Shown here: in pieces, positions 1 to 9,248 of the stretch
How positions within the stretch are numbered: the stretch's first letter is position 1
How the letters are laid out: each line of letters starts with the position of its first letter
From: Bacteroidota bacterium
Lineage (GTDB): Bacteria; Bacteroidota; Bacteroidia; Chitinophagales; Chitinophagaceae
DNA: 64,000 nt
NCBI GenBank assembly: GCA_947457075.1
Contig: CANGUG010000009.1
Location: 62,001-126,000 of the forward strand
Reading direction: 5' to 3'
Notes under the pieces: generated by a model
What the model was told of the DNA's origin: nothing
Seen by the model: the letters and a program-made list of their open reading frames with translations, nothing else
Database searches by the model: none
Position numbers and translations under genes: made by a program

Positions 1-1
1 A

Positions 2-193
2 AGTCAATATTATACAAAGGCTTATATGCGCCATTTATTTGTAGCGGATGAAATTTTAGGATTACAATTGGCTAGCATTCAAAATTTATCCTTTTATTTA
101 TGGTTGGTGGGGGAAGCAAGAAAACATATTATTGCAGGGGATTATAGTAGTTGGAAAACATTAATGGTAGAACAAGTTAAAACTCGTTTGTAA
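2..193 (+). CDS. tgt: Queuine tRNA-ribosyltransferase, C-terminal fragment
   Basis: Only the last 63 codons are in the window; the gene begins upstream. The frame reads through RHLFVADEILGLQLASIQN and FYLWLVGEARKHIIAGDY to a TAA at 191-193. These segments match the conserved C-terminal end of bacterial Tgt, which exchanges guanine for the queuosine precursor at position 34 of tRNAs with GUN anticodons. The catalytic and zinc-binding regions lie outside the window. The lptF-like gene starts 10 bp downstream on the same strand, so the two are probably co-transcribed. queA, of the same pathway, is far away at 40.7 kb. Confidence 0.88.
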   Translation, partial: SQYYTKAYMRHLFVADEILGLQLASIQNLSFYLWLVGEARKHIIAGDYSSWKTLMVEQVKTRL

Positions 194-203
194 ATTATAT
201 TGA

Positions 204-1295
204 GTGAAAAAACTAGATTGGTACATATTAAAAAAGTTTTTGAGAGTATTTTTCTTCTCCATTTTTTTATTTGCTGTTATTTCAGTGGTAGTAGATGTGA
301 GTGAAAAAACCGATGACTTTGTAAAATCTGGCCTTTCAGCGGGGGAGATTTTCACGCATTATTATATAGGATTCATACCGCATATTATTGCCCTTCTATT
401 TCCATTATTTGTATTTATTGCAGTTATATTTTTTACTTCAAAAATGGCTGGTCAAACTGAAATTGTTGCCATTTTAGCGAGTGGAACCACTTATAATAGA
501 TGGTTGCGTCCATATTGGATTGGAGGTGCCTTATTGGGTTTATTATTATGGGTATCGAATCAGTGGATTGTACCAAAAGCAAACAATATCCGAGGGAGTT
601 TTGAAGCAGCATTTGTAGATAAGCACTCAACTTACAACGCGCTATTGACTACTTCGACCGATATTTATTTTAGAATAGACTCTTTTACTTATGCGGGTAT
701 TTATGGTTTTGACACGGCCAATAATAGAGGGAGTGGTTTTTTTTCCTATAAAGTAGCCAAGGGCAAAGTGGTTCATAATTTAAGGGCAGAAAATATTATT
801 TGGGATACCGCTACTAAAGCATGGCGATTAACCGAAGTAATTGAACGTAAGGTAATGGACAATAAGGAACTGGTAACATATACGACCGAATTGAAAAAAA
901 AGTATCCATTTAAGCCAGTAGATATTAAAAAAGACAAATACACAAAAGATAAACTCACCACCCTTCAACTCATCAATCAAATTAAGTTAGAAGAATTAAG
1001 GGGTTCTGAGGGGTTAAATGAATTAAAAATTGAACGTTATCGGAGGGATGCAACCCCCATTACAGTGTTATTATTAACCTTAATTGGGGCCATCATTGCA
1101 GGCAGAAAATTAAGGGGTGGAAGTGGCGCTCATTTGGCCCTTGGATTTGTTATTGCCGCTTTGTTTATTATTACCGATCGTTTTTCAACTATCTTTTCAA
1201 CTAAGGGAAATTTACCCCCATTATTGGCCGCTTGGATACCCAATTTAATTTTTATTTGGGTAGTGTATTATTTGTATAAAAAAGCACCTAAATAA
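204..1295 (+). CDS. LptF/LptG (YjgP/YjgQ) family permease
   Basis: A 363-residue inner-membrane protein with the LptF/LptG architecture: two or three hydrophobic helices at residues 10-125, a hydrophilic periplasmic domain at about 130-270, and three C-terminal helices from about 282. This family forms the membrane part of the LptB2FG ABC transporter that extracts lipopolysaccharide from the inner membrane. The start is GTG at 204; an in-frame TGA lies immediately upstream at 201, so no longer start is possible. It sits 10 bp after tgt. Whether it is the LptF or the LptG paralogue cannot be told here. No clear terminator follows it. Confidence 0.88.
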   Translation: MKKLDWYILKKFLRVFFFSIFLFAVISVVVDVSEKTDDFVKSGLSAGEIFTHYYIGFIPHIIALLFPLFVFIAVIFFTSKMAGQTEIVAILASGTTYNRWLRPYWIGGALLGLLLWVSNQWIVPKANNIRGSFEAAFVDKHSTYNALLTTSTDIYFRIDSFTYAGIYGFDTANNRGSGFFSYKVAKGKVVHNLRAENIIWDTATKAWRLTEVIERKVMDNKELVTYTTELKKKYPFKPVDIKKDKYTKDKLTTLQLINQIKLEELRGSEGLNELKIERYRRDATPITVLLLTLIGAIIAGRKLRGGSGAHLALGFVIAALFIITDRFSTIFSTKGNLPPLLAAWIPNLIFIWVVYYLYKKAPK

Positions 1296-1360
1296 GAGTT
1301 TTTAACTAACTTTACGCGTCATTTTAAAAGGCAAAAAATCATTAAATTAAAGCCGTATTT

Positions 1361-2677
1361 ATGGAAGCGATTAAAGATCTGTTTAGTGTAAAAGCAACAG
1401 CTGCAGCTGCTGAGATTAAAGAAATTATTAAAACACACGGTGAAAAGAAAATTGGTGATGTAACATTAGCGCAAGTGTATCAGGGTATGAGAGGTATTAC
1501 TGGCTTGGTTACAGAAACAAGTTTGTTAGATGCGCAAGAAGGAATTCGTTTTCGCGGATTTTCCATTCCAGAATTACAAGACAAATTACCTAAAGCACCA
1601 GGTGGTGATGAACCATTGCCAGAGGCTTTATTTTATTTAATGATGGTGGGAGAAATTCCAACCGAGGAGGATGTAAAACAAATAACCAATAATTGGCAAA
1701 GAAGAAGTCATGTGCCTTCACATGTTTTTGATGTAATTGATGCTTTTCCGTTAAATGCTCACCCAATGACAATGTATGTAGCTGCGGTGATGGCATTACA
1801 AACGGAAAGTAAATTTTCTGCAGAGTACGCGAAGGGAATGAATAAAAAAGATTATTGGCAATATACCTATGATGATTCAATGGATCTAATTGCACGTTTG
1901 CCAAGAGTTGCAGCATACATTTACAGAAGAAAATATAAGAACAACGAACATATTCATCCAAATGGATTATTAGATTGGGCAGGTAACCTTGCTTATATGA
2001 TGGGCTTTGAGGATGAAAGCACCAAAGAATTAATGCGTTTATACATGACTATCCATGCCGATCATGAGGGTGGAAACGTATCAGCGCACACAACACACTT
2101 AGTAGGTTCTGCTTTAAGTGATCCGTATTTAAGTTATGCTGCCGGTATGAATGGATTAGCAGGTCCATTGCATGGATTAGCAAATCAAGAAGTAATCAAA
2201 TGGATTTTTGAAATGCAAGAAGCCATTGGTTCAGATAGTCCTACCAAGGAGCAAATTGTAGATTACGTTCAAAAAACCCTGTCTTCTGGTAAAGTAGTAC
2301 CTGGTTATGGGCATGCGGTTTTGAGAAAAACTGATCCTCGTTTTACAGCACAAATGGCATTTGGTAAAAAACATTTACCCGACGATAAATTGGTTAATAC
2401 CGTTTGGAATATTTATGAAACAGTTCCTCCAATTTTGGAGTCATTAGGTAAGGTAAAAAATCCATGGCCCAATGTGGATGCACATAGTGGCGCTTTGTTA
2501 GTACACTATGGAATTGTTGAATATGAATTCTATACAGTATTATTTGCAGTGAGCCGTGCGCTTGGGGTATTGGCAAGCTTAACATGGGATAGAGCTTTAG
2601 GATTCCCATTAGAGCGTCCAAAATCAGTTACTACCGAAGCGGTTAAGTTATGGTTGGATGGCAAAGGAGAAATTTAA
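1361..2677 (+). CDS. gltA: Citrate synthase, mitochondrial (eukaryotic) type
   Basis: 438 residues. The enzyme condenses oxaloacetate with acetyl-CoA in the first step of the TCA cycle. All three catalytic residues are visible: His271 in GPLHGLANQE, His318 in GYGHAVLRKTDPR and Asp373 in NVDAHSG, nearly the same numbering as pig mitochondrial citrate synthase (274, 320, 375). The block DHEGGNVSAHTTHLVGSAL is typical of the eukaryotic subfamily rather than of the NADH-regulated E. coli GltA type, and no extra N-terminal regulatory domain is present. It is monocistronic: 65 bp from the preceding gene and followed by a strong terminator. sucAB of the same cycle are at 28.8-32.9 kb. Confidence 0.96.
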   Translation: MEAIKDLFSVKATAAAAEIKEIIKTHGEKKIGDVTLAQVYQGMRGITGLVTETSLLDAQEGIRFRGFSIPELQDKLPKAPGGDEPLPEALFYLMMVGEIPTEEDVKQITNNWQRRSHVPSHVFDVIDAFPLNAHPMTMYVAAVMALQTESKFSAEYAKGMNKKDYWQYTYDDSMDLIARLPRVAAYIYRRKYKNNEHIHPNGLLDWAGNLAYMMGFEDESTKELMRLYMTIHADHEGGNVSAHTTHLVGSALSDPYLSYAAGMNGLAGPLHGLANQEVIKWIFEMQEAIGSDSPTKEQIVDYVQKTLSSGKVVPGYGHAVLRKTDPRFTAQMAFGKKHLPDDKLVNTVWNIYETVPPILESLGKVKNPWPNVDAHSGALLVHYGIVEYEFYTVLFAVSRALGVLASLTWDRALGFPLERPKSVTTEAVKLWLDGKGEI

Positions 2678-2697
2678 TCAAACAACAAATTAGTAAA

Positions 2698-2726
2698 ATA
2701 GCATCCACTAGGATGCTATTTTTTTT
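2698..2726 (+). terminator. Rho-independent terminator of citrate synthase
   Basis: The arms ATAGCATCC and GGATGCTAT pair perfectly around the loop ACTA and run directly into eight T. The hairpin starts 20 bp after the citrate synthase stop codon. Confidence 0.9.
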
Positions 2727-2888
2727 GCAACAATATTTCTATACTATTGATAATAAATGAGTTACTATTAATTTGCTTTCTAATGACCTTTGCTTGACCA
2801 CCCTTAATATTAGAAAAAATCGTTAACTTTATACGCTTCTAATTGGAAGTAGGATTACTATAATCATTCATATTTTATAATTGCTTTT

Positions 2889-3815
2889 ATGATACAATTA
2901 ACCATTTTAGGTGTTTTTATTGCCTCTCTTTTTTTCTCTGGATTAATTACAGTTAACCAGGGTACGATTGCAGTGATTACCATGTTTGGTAAATACCGCC
3001 GTATTTTAACCCCAGGCCTTAGATTCAAAATCCCGTTTATTGAATCAGTTTATAAAAGAGTAAGTATTCAAAATCAAAGTTTGGAAATGGAGTTTCAGGC
3101 AGTGACCATTGACCAAGCGAATGTATATTTTAAAAGTATGTTATTGTATTCGGTACAAAATGCCAACGAAGACACGCTGATCAAAGTTGCTTTTAAATTT
3201 ATAAGTAACAAGGATTTAATGCAAGCTTTGGTAAGAACAGTCGAAGGAAGTATTAGAGCCTTTGTGGCCACTAAAAAACAAGCGGAAGTACTTACAGCCC
3301 GAAGAGAAATTGTTGATTATGTAAAGGATCAAATTGACCATAGTTTAGAGGAGTGGGGGTATCATTTACAGGATTTGCAAATAAATGACATCACTTTTGA
3401 CCAACAAGTGATGGAAAGTATGAGTAAGGTGGTAGCAAGTAATAACTTAAAAGCGGCTGCAGAAAATGAAGGGCAGGCTTTGTTAATTACAAAAACCAAA
3501 GCGGCGGAAGCGGAAGGAAATGCCATAAAAATATCTGCACAAGCCGAGAAAGAAGCAGCTCAATTAAGAGGGCAGGGAGTTGCCTTATTTAGACAGGAAG
3601 TGGCAAAGGGAATGAGTGAGGCTGCCGAGGAAATGAAACAAGCTAATTTAGATACTAATGTAATTTTATTTAGTATGTGGACAGAAGCCATTAAGAATTT
3701 TGCGGAATATGGAAAAGGCAATGTAATATTTTTAGATGGCAGTGCCGATGGAATGGATAAAACATTAAAGCAAATGATGGCTTTAATTTCCAGTAAGGAA
3801 GAGAAGAAAAATTAA
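2889..3815 (+). CDS. SPFH/Band 7 (stomatin-prohibitin) family protein
   Basis: 308 residues. One N-terminal membrane segment (about residues 2-20) is followed by an SPFH/Band 7 domain (from about residue 22, QGTIAVITMFGKYRRILTPG) and an Ala/Glu/Lys-rich coiled-coil region at about 190-245. This is the stomatin/prohibitin/HflK-like layout of proteins that oligomerise in the membrane and often regulate membrane proteases or organise microdomains. No partner protease or NfeD gene lies next to it, so its role here is open. The next gene starts 13 bp downstream and may be co-transcribed. Confidence 0.88.
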   Translation: MIQLTILGVFIASLFFSGLITVNQGTIAVITMFGKYRRILTPGLRFKIPFIESVYKRVSIQNQSLEMEFQAVTIDQANVYFKSMLLYSVQNANEDTLIKVAFKFISNKDLMQALVRTVEGSIRAFVATKKQAEVLTARREIVDYVKDQIDHSLEEWGYHLQDLQINDITFDQQVMESMSKVVASNNLKAAAENEGQALLITKTKAAEAEGNAIKISAQAEKEAAQLRGQGVALFRQEVAKGMSEAAEEMKQANLDTNVILFSMWTEAIKNFAEYGKGNVIFLDGSADGMDKTLKQMMALISSKEEKKN

Positions 3816-3828
3816 GTAATCATTTAAA

Positions 3829-4236
3829 ATGTACCTTATGAGATATTTATTGTGCTTAATCCTTTTTGTGTTTTGCAGCTTTAAGCCTGCAACACTTACA
3901 GAAAATGAAGTGTACTGCTATATTGTGAAAGTGGGGATTAAAAACCCTGAAATAGTGTTAAAGCAAGCTATTTATGAAACTGGGCACTTTAAGTCATATA
4001 ATAGCAGGGTAAAGAATAATATTTTTGGATTTAGAAGAACGGCAACCTATATCACTTATAGTAGCTGGCAGGCTTGTGTGGATTATTATAAAAAATGGCA
4101 GGATAAACATTATAAGGATTCAACACAGGACTATTATACTTTTTTACAAAAAATAAATTACGTAGGTAATAGTAGATTCAATTATGCTGGTGAGGTTAGA
4201 AAAATAAAAATTAGAGATTCCTTAAAATGTAATTAG
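3829..4236 (+). CDS. Small glucosaminidase-domain (peptidoglycan hydrolase-like) protein
   Basis: 135 residues. A hydrophobic N-terminus (about 5-20) looks like a signal peptide. The rest resembles a compact mannosyl-glycoprotein endo-beta-N-acetylglucosaminidase/FlgJ-type domain: KQAIYETGHFKS has the position of the family's catalytic Glu (Glu50), and KNNIFGFRR corresponds to the conserved NNxFG motif. Such enzymes cleave the glycan strands of peptidoglycan. No LysM or SH3 wall-binding domain is present, so this is a minimal version. A second ATG at 3838 is an equally plausible start and leaves a more typical signal peptide. The family call rests on motif similarity. Confidence 0.7.
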   Translation: MYLMRYLLCLILFVFCSFKPATLTENEVYCYIVKVGIKNPEIVLKQAIYETGHFKSYNSRVKNNIFGFRRTATYITYSSWQACVDYYKKWQDKHYKDSTQDYYTFLQKINYVGNSRFNYAGEVRKIKIRDSLKCN

Positions 4237-4269
4237 CAATCACTAAGGATATCTATCATTGTACTTTAA

Positions 4270-4584
4270 TTAATCCTCATGATTGGCAGCTGCCATTATG
4301 CCTCCAACCACAACGCCAGCAATTTTGGCCCAAATGGGTAGTTTCTTTAACCAACTAGCCACTTTCAAGAAAAATATTTCTACCTCTAGTAATAGGGAAC
4401 TTGCATTTGAGTCATCTCCACTATACTCAGCAATGGTTTTTATATAATTATTGGCAATCCATTCCGAACTTACAAAAAAACCAGCTACACTCAATAGGCA
4501 AATGATGACGCCAAGCCAAAACAAAAAAAGTCTTGACATATCTTTAAATACTTCTTCGTTTTCGCTAAGGTGATTGTTTTTCAT
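4270..4584 (-). CDS. Small membrane protein of unknown function
   Basis: 104 residues, not recognised. The N-terminus is charged (residues 1-16), then a hydrophobic segment spans about 19-40, a Ser/Asp/Asn-rich loop about 56-63, and a second hydrophobic, glycine-rich helix about 84-99. It is the only leftward gene between the rightward glucosaminidase-like gene and tRNA-Ala. An amphipathic helix LLLEVEIFFLKVASWLKKL lies between the two hydrophobic segments. A real gene is likely because the frame is open, starts with ATG and is not shadowed by a better frame. Confidence 0.6.
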   Translation of the reverse strand: MKNNHLSENEEVFKDMSRLFLFWLGVIICLLSVAGFFVSSEWIANNYIKTIAEYSGDDSNASSLLLEVEIFFLKVASWLKKLPIWAKIAGVVVGGIMAAANHED

Positions 4585-4701
4585 AATTCATTATTTTGAT
4601 AGATAATTCCTGTTTAATTTCTTATGTCATAAATTTATAAAAAAACATTAATGTTTAATTCATTTCAATAAATTTTGTCTTTAATATTGATGATTTGCCC
4701 T

Positions 4702-4709
4702 TAGCTTTG
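4702..4709 (+). promoter_or_regulatory. Candidate -7 box of the tRNA-Ala promoter
   Basis: TAGCTTTG fits the Bacteroidota -7 consensus TAnnTTTG and lies 11 bp before the tRNA 5' end, a sensible distance. The nearest upstream TTTG (4674-4677) is 24 bp away, longer than the usual spacing of about 19-21, so only the -7 half is convincing. Confidence 0.45.
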
Positions 4710-4720
4710 CATCCAACCCA

Positions 4721-4793
<73 letters not shown>

Positions 4794-4798
4794 CTTAT

Positions 4799-4823
4799 AA
4801 CCAACCCTAGGGTTGGTTTTTCC
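4799..4823 (+). terminator. Terminator after tRNA-Ala
   Basis: AACCAACCC and GGGTTGGTT form a stem with only TA between them (the innermost pairs probably open to make a loop), followed by a T-rich tract. It lies 6 bp after the tRNA. Confidence 0.8.
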
Positions 4824-4898
4824 TTTTGTCAACTTTATAAGTGAATATTTTTATTAATACTTACTTTTGCCACCCTAATGAAGCATTGGGGATACACT

Positions 4899-7310
4899 AT
4901 GAGGAAATTTTATACTTTTTTACTTTTATTCATTGGATTGTTTATTGTAAATCAAGCATTTGCACAAACAAAAGCAGTGACCATCAAAGTAATGGACAAA
5001 GGGGGCAGGCCCTTTAATGGGGCGATAGTACTTTATTATGAAAAAGGAAAGAATAAAGAGGCTTTTAGCACCCAAAAAGCATTAAAGACCATTACCGATT
5101 CCTTGGGCTTTATCAATCTTACATTAGACAGTACCAAATACTATTATTTCAGGACCAGTTGGGTTGGATATCAAATTACAGATACAGTATTGAATTTTAG
5201 CCAAATCTTAAATCAAACATTGGTGCTTAAGGAAACTACGGCCATGCTCAATGAAGTGGTGGTGAAGTCTTCAAAACCATTAATTCGTCAGGAGGATGAT
5301 AAGTCGGTGGTGGATCCTGAGCCACTTGCTGCAAGCAGTACCAATGCTTATGAAACCATCGAAAAAACACCTGGTGTTTTTATTGACCAGGATGGCAATG
5401 TGTATTTAAATGGATTATCCCCTGCGGCTATACAAATAAATGGTAGAGATTTAAGAATGAGTAATTCAGATATTGCCGTTTTGTTAAAAAGCTTGCCTCC
5501 TAATGCTATTCAAAAAATTGAATTAATACGAACGCCTTCTGCAAAATACGATGCTTCGGGCGGAGGCGGTGTTGTTAATATCGTTTTAATGAAAGGGATT
5601 AAGATAGGCATGAATGGATCCGTGAATTTAGGTTTTGCACAAGGAGTATATGGTAATCAGTTTATTGGTTTTAACCTTGCGAATAACAATGACAAATACA
5701 CCACTTATGTTAATGCGCAGTATAGCAATAATAATAACTATTCAATTACCAATTCTGACCGAACAGTTACCATTGACACTTTAATTAAACAAACGGCTAA
5801 TTCAACAACCCCAAGTAATGCTGTTTACGTTGGCTATGGGATTGGAAAAAATATTGGTGAAAAATGGGAGCTAAATTATGATGGTCGTTTAAGTCAGAGC
5901 AAATCTGAAAATAGTACCCTTAATGCTTCCATTGTTAAAGTGCTTTCGATCAATCAAAATTTGAGTGATTTACAAACCTTTGTTCAAAATAACAATCAAA
6001 GTAAGTTTATCAATCAATCCTTTAGGGCTAAATTAAAAGTGGATTCTACTGGTGGAGAGTGGACCAATGATTTATCTTTTAACTTTTCAGAAAGTAATAC
6101 TACTCAAGTATATATCAATACCTTTGTAAGTAATACCAATACAGGAAGAGGGGATGGGCAATTTGGTAATGAAAGAAGTTTTTTTACCTATCAAACTGAT
6201 TTTAGAAAAAAGTGGTGGGGTTTAAATACCGAGCTTGGGCTTAAAACATCTACTTTACATTTTGCAAATCGTTCCAATTACACAAGAACCTATTTGAATG
6301 TAACCAGTAATGATATATTTAGATCCAATAGTTTTAAATATACCGAGCAAATCAATGCGGCATATATACAAACTTCAAAAACATGGGGACCTGTTGTTTT
6401 GAAAATAGGAACCAGGTTTGAGCAGACCATTATGCAAGGGCGTCAGCTTATTCCAAAGGATACCACTTTTTCAGTGAATCGAACAGATGCTTTTCCTTAT
6501 ATATACTTAAGCAGGAAACTATTCAATATCATGAGCTATGAGATGAGGGGCTTTTTGGTATATCGAAAAACAATTAGCCGTCCTTCCTATGATTTTTTAA
6601 ATCCTTTTGCTAGATACATTGACCCATTTTTATACGAAGTGGGTAATCCTAATTTAAGGCCTCAGTTTACAACAAATTATGAAGCCAATATTAGTGTGGA
6701 CGACAAGCCTATCTTTGCTTATGGGGTAAATGAGACCAAGGACATTTTTACCAATGTGGTTTATCAATCACCTACCAATTCACAAGTAAGTTATCGAACC
6801 TATGATAATTTGGGAAAAAGTAGAGAAACCTATTTTCGATTGATTGGTGTAATTCCACCAGGAAAAAAGTTTTTTGCGGTATTGGGAGCACAATATAATC
6901 GTAATGAATATATTGGTTACTATGAAGGCAAGCCAATTTCTTTTAATAGAGGTACCTGGGCTTTATTTACTTTCCAATCCTTTAAACTAGATGGCCTCTC
7001 CACCATTACTTTAAATGGATTTTGGCGTATAAGTGGACAGCAGCAATTTTATGAATTGTCGGATTTTGGTTCATTTAGTACCTCCATTAACAGACAATTC
7101 TTAAAGAAAAAATTGATTTTAACAGCCAGTTGCAATGACTTTTTGTTTACCAATAATAACAAATTCATTTTACGTCAGGGAACCCAAAATGCAGTAGGGT
7201 ATAGAGAAAGTGATACCAGAAGATGGGGATTGACATTTAGGTATAATTTTGGTTTCAAACCAAAGGAGAATAAAATGGATATGCTAGAGTCAGCGAATGA
7301 TAACAAGTAA
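4899..7310 (+). CDS. TonB-dependent-receptor-like outer-membrane beta-barrel protein
   Basis: 803 residues from the chosen start. A signal peptide (MRKFYTFLLLFIGLFIVNQA) precedes a carboxypeptidase-regulatory-like domain (about 25-100), a TonB plug domain (GVFIDQDGNVYLNGLSPAAI, then IEKIELIRTPSAKYDASGGG) and a long beta barrel with many Tyr/Asn/Thr-rich strands. This is the outer-membrane beta-barrel family close to SusC/TonB receptors; its substrate is unknown and no SusD partner is adjacent. The frame could begin at ATG 4878, but a -7-like box TACTTTTG at 4862-4869 puts that codon about at the transcription start, so the ATG at 4899, which also gives a clean signal peptide, is preferred. 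It ends 2 bp before the convergent permease gene. Confidence 0.85.
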   Translation: MRKFYTFLLLFIGLFIVNQAFAQTKAVTIKVMDKGGRPFNGAIVLYYEKGKNKEAFSTQKALKTITDSLGFINLTLDSTKYYYFRTSWVGYQITDTVLNFSQILNQTLVLKETTAMLNEVVVKSSKPLIRQEDDKSVVDPEPLAASSTNAYETIEKTPGVFIDQDGNVYLNGLSPAAIQINGRDLRMSNSDIAVLLKSLPPNAIQKIELIRTPSAKYDASGGGGVVNIVLMKGIKIGMNGSVNLGFAQGVYGNQFIGFNLANNNDKYTTYVNAQYSNNNNYSITNSDRTVTIDTLIKQTANSTTPSNAVYVGYGIGKNIGEKWELNYDGRLSQSKSENSTLNASIVKVLSINQNLSDLQTFVQNNNQSKFINQSFRAKLKVDSTGGEWTNDLSFNFSESNTTQVYINTFVSNTNTGRGDGQFGNERSFFTYQTDFRKKWWGLNTELGLKTSTLHFANRSNYTRTYLNVTSNDIFRSNSFKYTEQINAAYIQTSKTWGPVVLKIGTRFEQTIMQGRQLIPKDTTFSVNRTDAFPYIYLSRKLFNIMSYEMRGFLVYRKTISRPSYDFLNPFARYIDPFLYEVGNPNLRPQFTTNYEANISVDDKPIFAYGVNETKDIFTNVVYQSPTNSQVSYRTYDNLGKSRETYFRLIGVIPPGKKFFAVLGAQYNRNEYIGYYEGKPISFNRGTWALFTFQSFKLDGLSTITLNGFWRISGQQQFYELSDFGSFSTSINRQFLKKKLILTASCNDFLFTNNNKFILRQGTQNAVGYRESDTRRWGLTFRYNFGFKPKENKMDMLESANDNK

Positions 7311-7312
7311 TT

Positions 7313-8521
7313 TTATTTTGCAGTGACTTTCTCTATGATTGCAAAAATACTCATGGTGCCCATTAATACAACAACCAACCAACCACTTATTTGAATCCAA
7401 ATTGGATATTTATATTTAGTTAAAACGGGTAATTTTCTGCTTGCTATAAGCATAATGGCTAATGCAAAAGGAAGTATCAATCCATTCACCAATCCAGCCA
7501 TTAACAACAACTCTTTTGGTTTACCGAGTACCACAAAAAAAAGAGTAGTAAAAACAATGAATCCACTAATGATCCACCTTTCCTGTTTAATTATTTTATA
7601 TTGAAGGTGTTTTATGAAACTAAAAGATGTGTAAGAAGCGCCAATAACCGATGAGATAGCGGCACTCCATAATACAATACCAAATAAGAATAAACCCCAT
7701 CTGCCTCCGGCTGACTCAAAAATAGTAGCGGCAGGATTGTCTTTATTTAATGGAATTCCTTTTGTGACAATACCCACTGCTGCTAAAAATAAAATAAAAC
7801 GCATTAAGGAAGATAGCAGAATTCCTGTTCTTGCACTTTTAGTGACAAAACTCATTTGTGATGGACCAGTAATACCTGCATCAATTAATCGATGCGCACC
7901 TGAAAAGGTAATATAGCCACCAACCGTCCCACCTACAATGGTTACAATAGCTAATAAGGATACTTTTTCGGGAACAAAACTATGGTGAACTGCATCTAAG
8001 ATGGGAGGATTTGCTGCATATACAATCACTAAGGTTAATCCTATTTTAATTATCCCTAAATATTTAGTGATACTATCCAACATTTTTCCAATTTCTTGCA
8101 CCCAAAAAATAAGAATTGCGACCATGCCACTTAATATGGCGCCTTGAGCAAAGGAAATACCCGTTAAAATATTTAAAGCCAATCCACAGCCCGCTATATT
8201 GCCTATATTAAAGGCAAGGCCACCCAGCACCACTAAAAATGAAAGTAAATGACCAAGGCCAGGTAGCAGGGCGTTGGCAATTTCTTGTGCACGCATACCA
8301 CTTAATGTAATACATCGCCATATATTAATTTGGGCGCCTAAATCCAATAGGATGGATATGATAATAACGAATCCAAAGCTAGTAGCCAGTTGTTCGGTAA
8401 AGAATGAGGTTTGTGTTAAAAAACCTGGACCAATCGATGAGTTGGCCATTAAAAATGCGGCGCCTAAGCTTAGTCCAGTAAAGGAGGAAAATTTAGGGGA
8501 ACTAGTATTTTTTAATTTCAA
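7313..8521 (-). CDS. NRAMP-fold permease of the 5-oxoprolinase operon (YcsG-like), lacking metal-site motifs
   Basis: 402 residues with about 11 membrane segments and the NRAMP/SLC11 fold signature GPGFL in the first helix (31-35). The metal-coordinating motifs of true Mn/Fe transporters are missing: the TM1 DPGN is absent, and the TM6 position of MPH(N) reads GGTVGGYITFSG (197-208). It overlaps the 3' end of pxpA by 20 bp, as the last gene of the pxpBCA operon. Bacillus subtilis has an NRAMP-like ycsG next to its pxpA homologue ycsF. Inference: it carries 5-oxoproline or a related compound rather than a divalent metal. Database pipelines may label it a manganese transporter. Confidence 0.82.
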   Translation of the reverse strand: MKLKNTSSPKFSSFTGLSLGAAFLMANSSIGPGFLTQTSFFTEQLATSFGFVIIISILLDLGAQINIWRCITLSGMRAQEIANALLPGLGHLLSFLVVLGGLAFNIGNIAGCGLALNILTGISFAQGAILSGMVAILIFWVQEIGKMLDSITKYLGIIKIGLTLVIVYAANPPILDAVHHSFVPEKVSLLAIVTIVGGTVGGYITFSGAHRLIDAGITGPSQMSFVTKSARTGILLSSLMRFILFLAAVGIVTKGIPLNKDNPAATIFESAGGRWGLFLFGIVLWSAAISSVIGASYTSFSFIKHLQYKIIKQERWIISGFIVFTTLFFVVLGKPKELLLMAGLVNGLILPFALAIMLIASRKLPVLTKYKYPIWIQISGWLVVVLMGTMSIFAIIEKVTAK

Positions 8522-9248
8522 TGTTGTCTTGCTTTAAAGCGTCAAAAATTCCTTCGGCAAATTCTATTGCATTGGGGCCGTCGCCATGCATGCAAATGGT
8601 ATCCACTTTTAAATCAATCAATTCCCCTTGTAGGCTATTGACTTTATTTTGGTGAATCATTGTTTTTACTTGTTCAATAACTTGGTCCAATGAATCAAGC
8701 ATGCAATGATCCAAATGTCGGGGGGTAAGTTGCCCATTATTTTGATAGGTTCTGTCTGCAAATGCTTCCCTAGCAAATGGTTGCCCCGCCATGACGGCTT
8801 CTTGAATAGTAGCACTCCCACTTAGCCCATAAATGATTAGCGTGGGGTCAATCGCTTGTATGGTTTGTATAAAGGTTTTGCTAAGTAGCGGATCCTTGGC
8901 GCAGTCGTTGTACAAAGCGCCATGTAATTTTATATGATGAATGGGCGCTCCCATAGGAATGGCAATTTTTTCAAATTGATAATATTGCTCTGCAATTAAT
9001 TCAGCTAAATCTAGTACGGAAATAAATTGTGAAATGCGTCCAAAATTTTCTTTGTCATTGTAACTGGGGTGAGGACCTATTGCAACATGGTAACGTTGTG
9101 CAATTTCAATAGTTCTTTTAATTGAATCTGCATTTCCGGTATGACCACCACATGCTATATTGGCACTACTAATAAAGGGCATAATATAGGCTTCATTGCC
9201 CATGCCTTCTCCCATATCGCAGTTAATATCAATGCTTAAATTGTGCAT
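8502..9248 (-). CDS. pxpA: 5-oxoprolinase subunit PxpA (LamB/YcsF family)
   Basis: 248 residues, normal length for the family. The N-terminal signature IDINCDMGEGMGNE and the downstream ANIACGGHTGNADS and GPHPSYNDKENFGR are diagnostic of LamB/YcsF proteins, now known as PxpA. With PxpB and PxpC it performs ATP-dependent opening of 5-oxoproline (pyroglutamate) to glutamate in the cytoplasm. Third gene of the operon: its start overlaps the end of pxpC by 20 bp and its end overlaps the permease by 20 bp, suggesting translational coupling. Confidence 0.95.
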   Translation of the reverse strand: MHNLSIDINCDMGEGMGNEAYIMPFISSANIACGGHTGNADSIKRTIEIAQRYHVAIGPHPSYNDKENFGRISQFISVLDLAELIAEQYYQFEKIAIPMGAPIHHIKLHGALYNDCAKDPLLSKTFIQTIQAIDPTLIIYGLSGSATIQEAVMAGQPFAREAFADRTYQNNGQLTPRHLDHCMLDSLDQVIEQVKTMIHQNKVNSLQGELIDLKVDTICMHGDGPNAIEFAEGIFDALKQDNIEIKKY

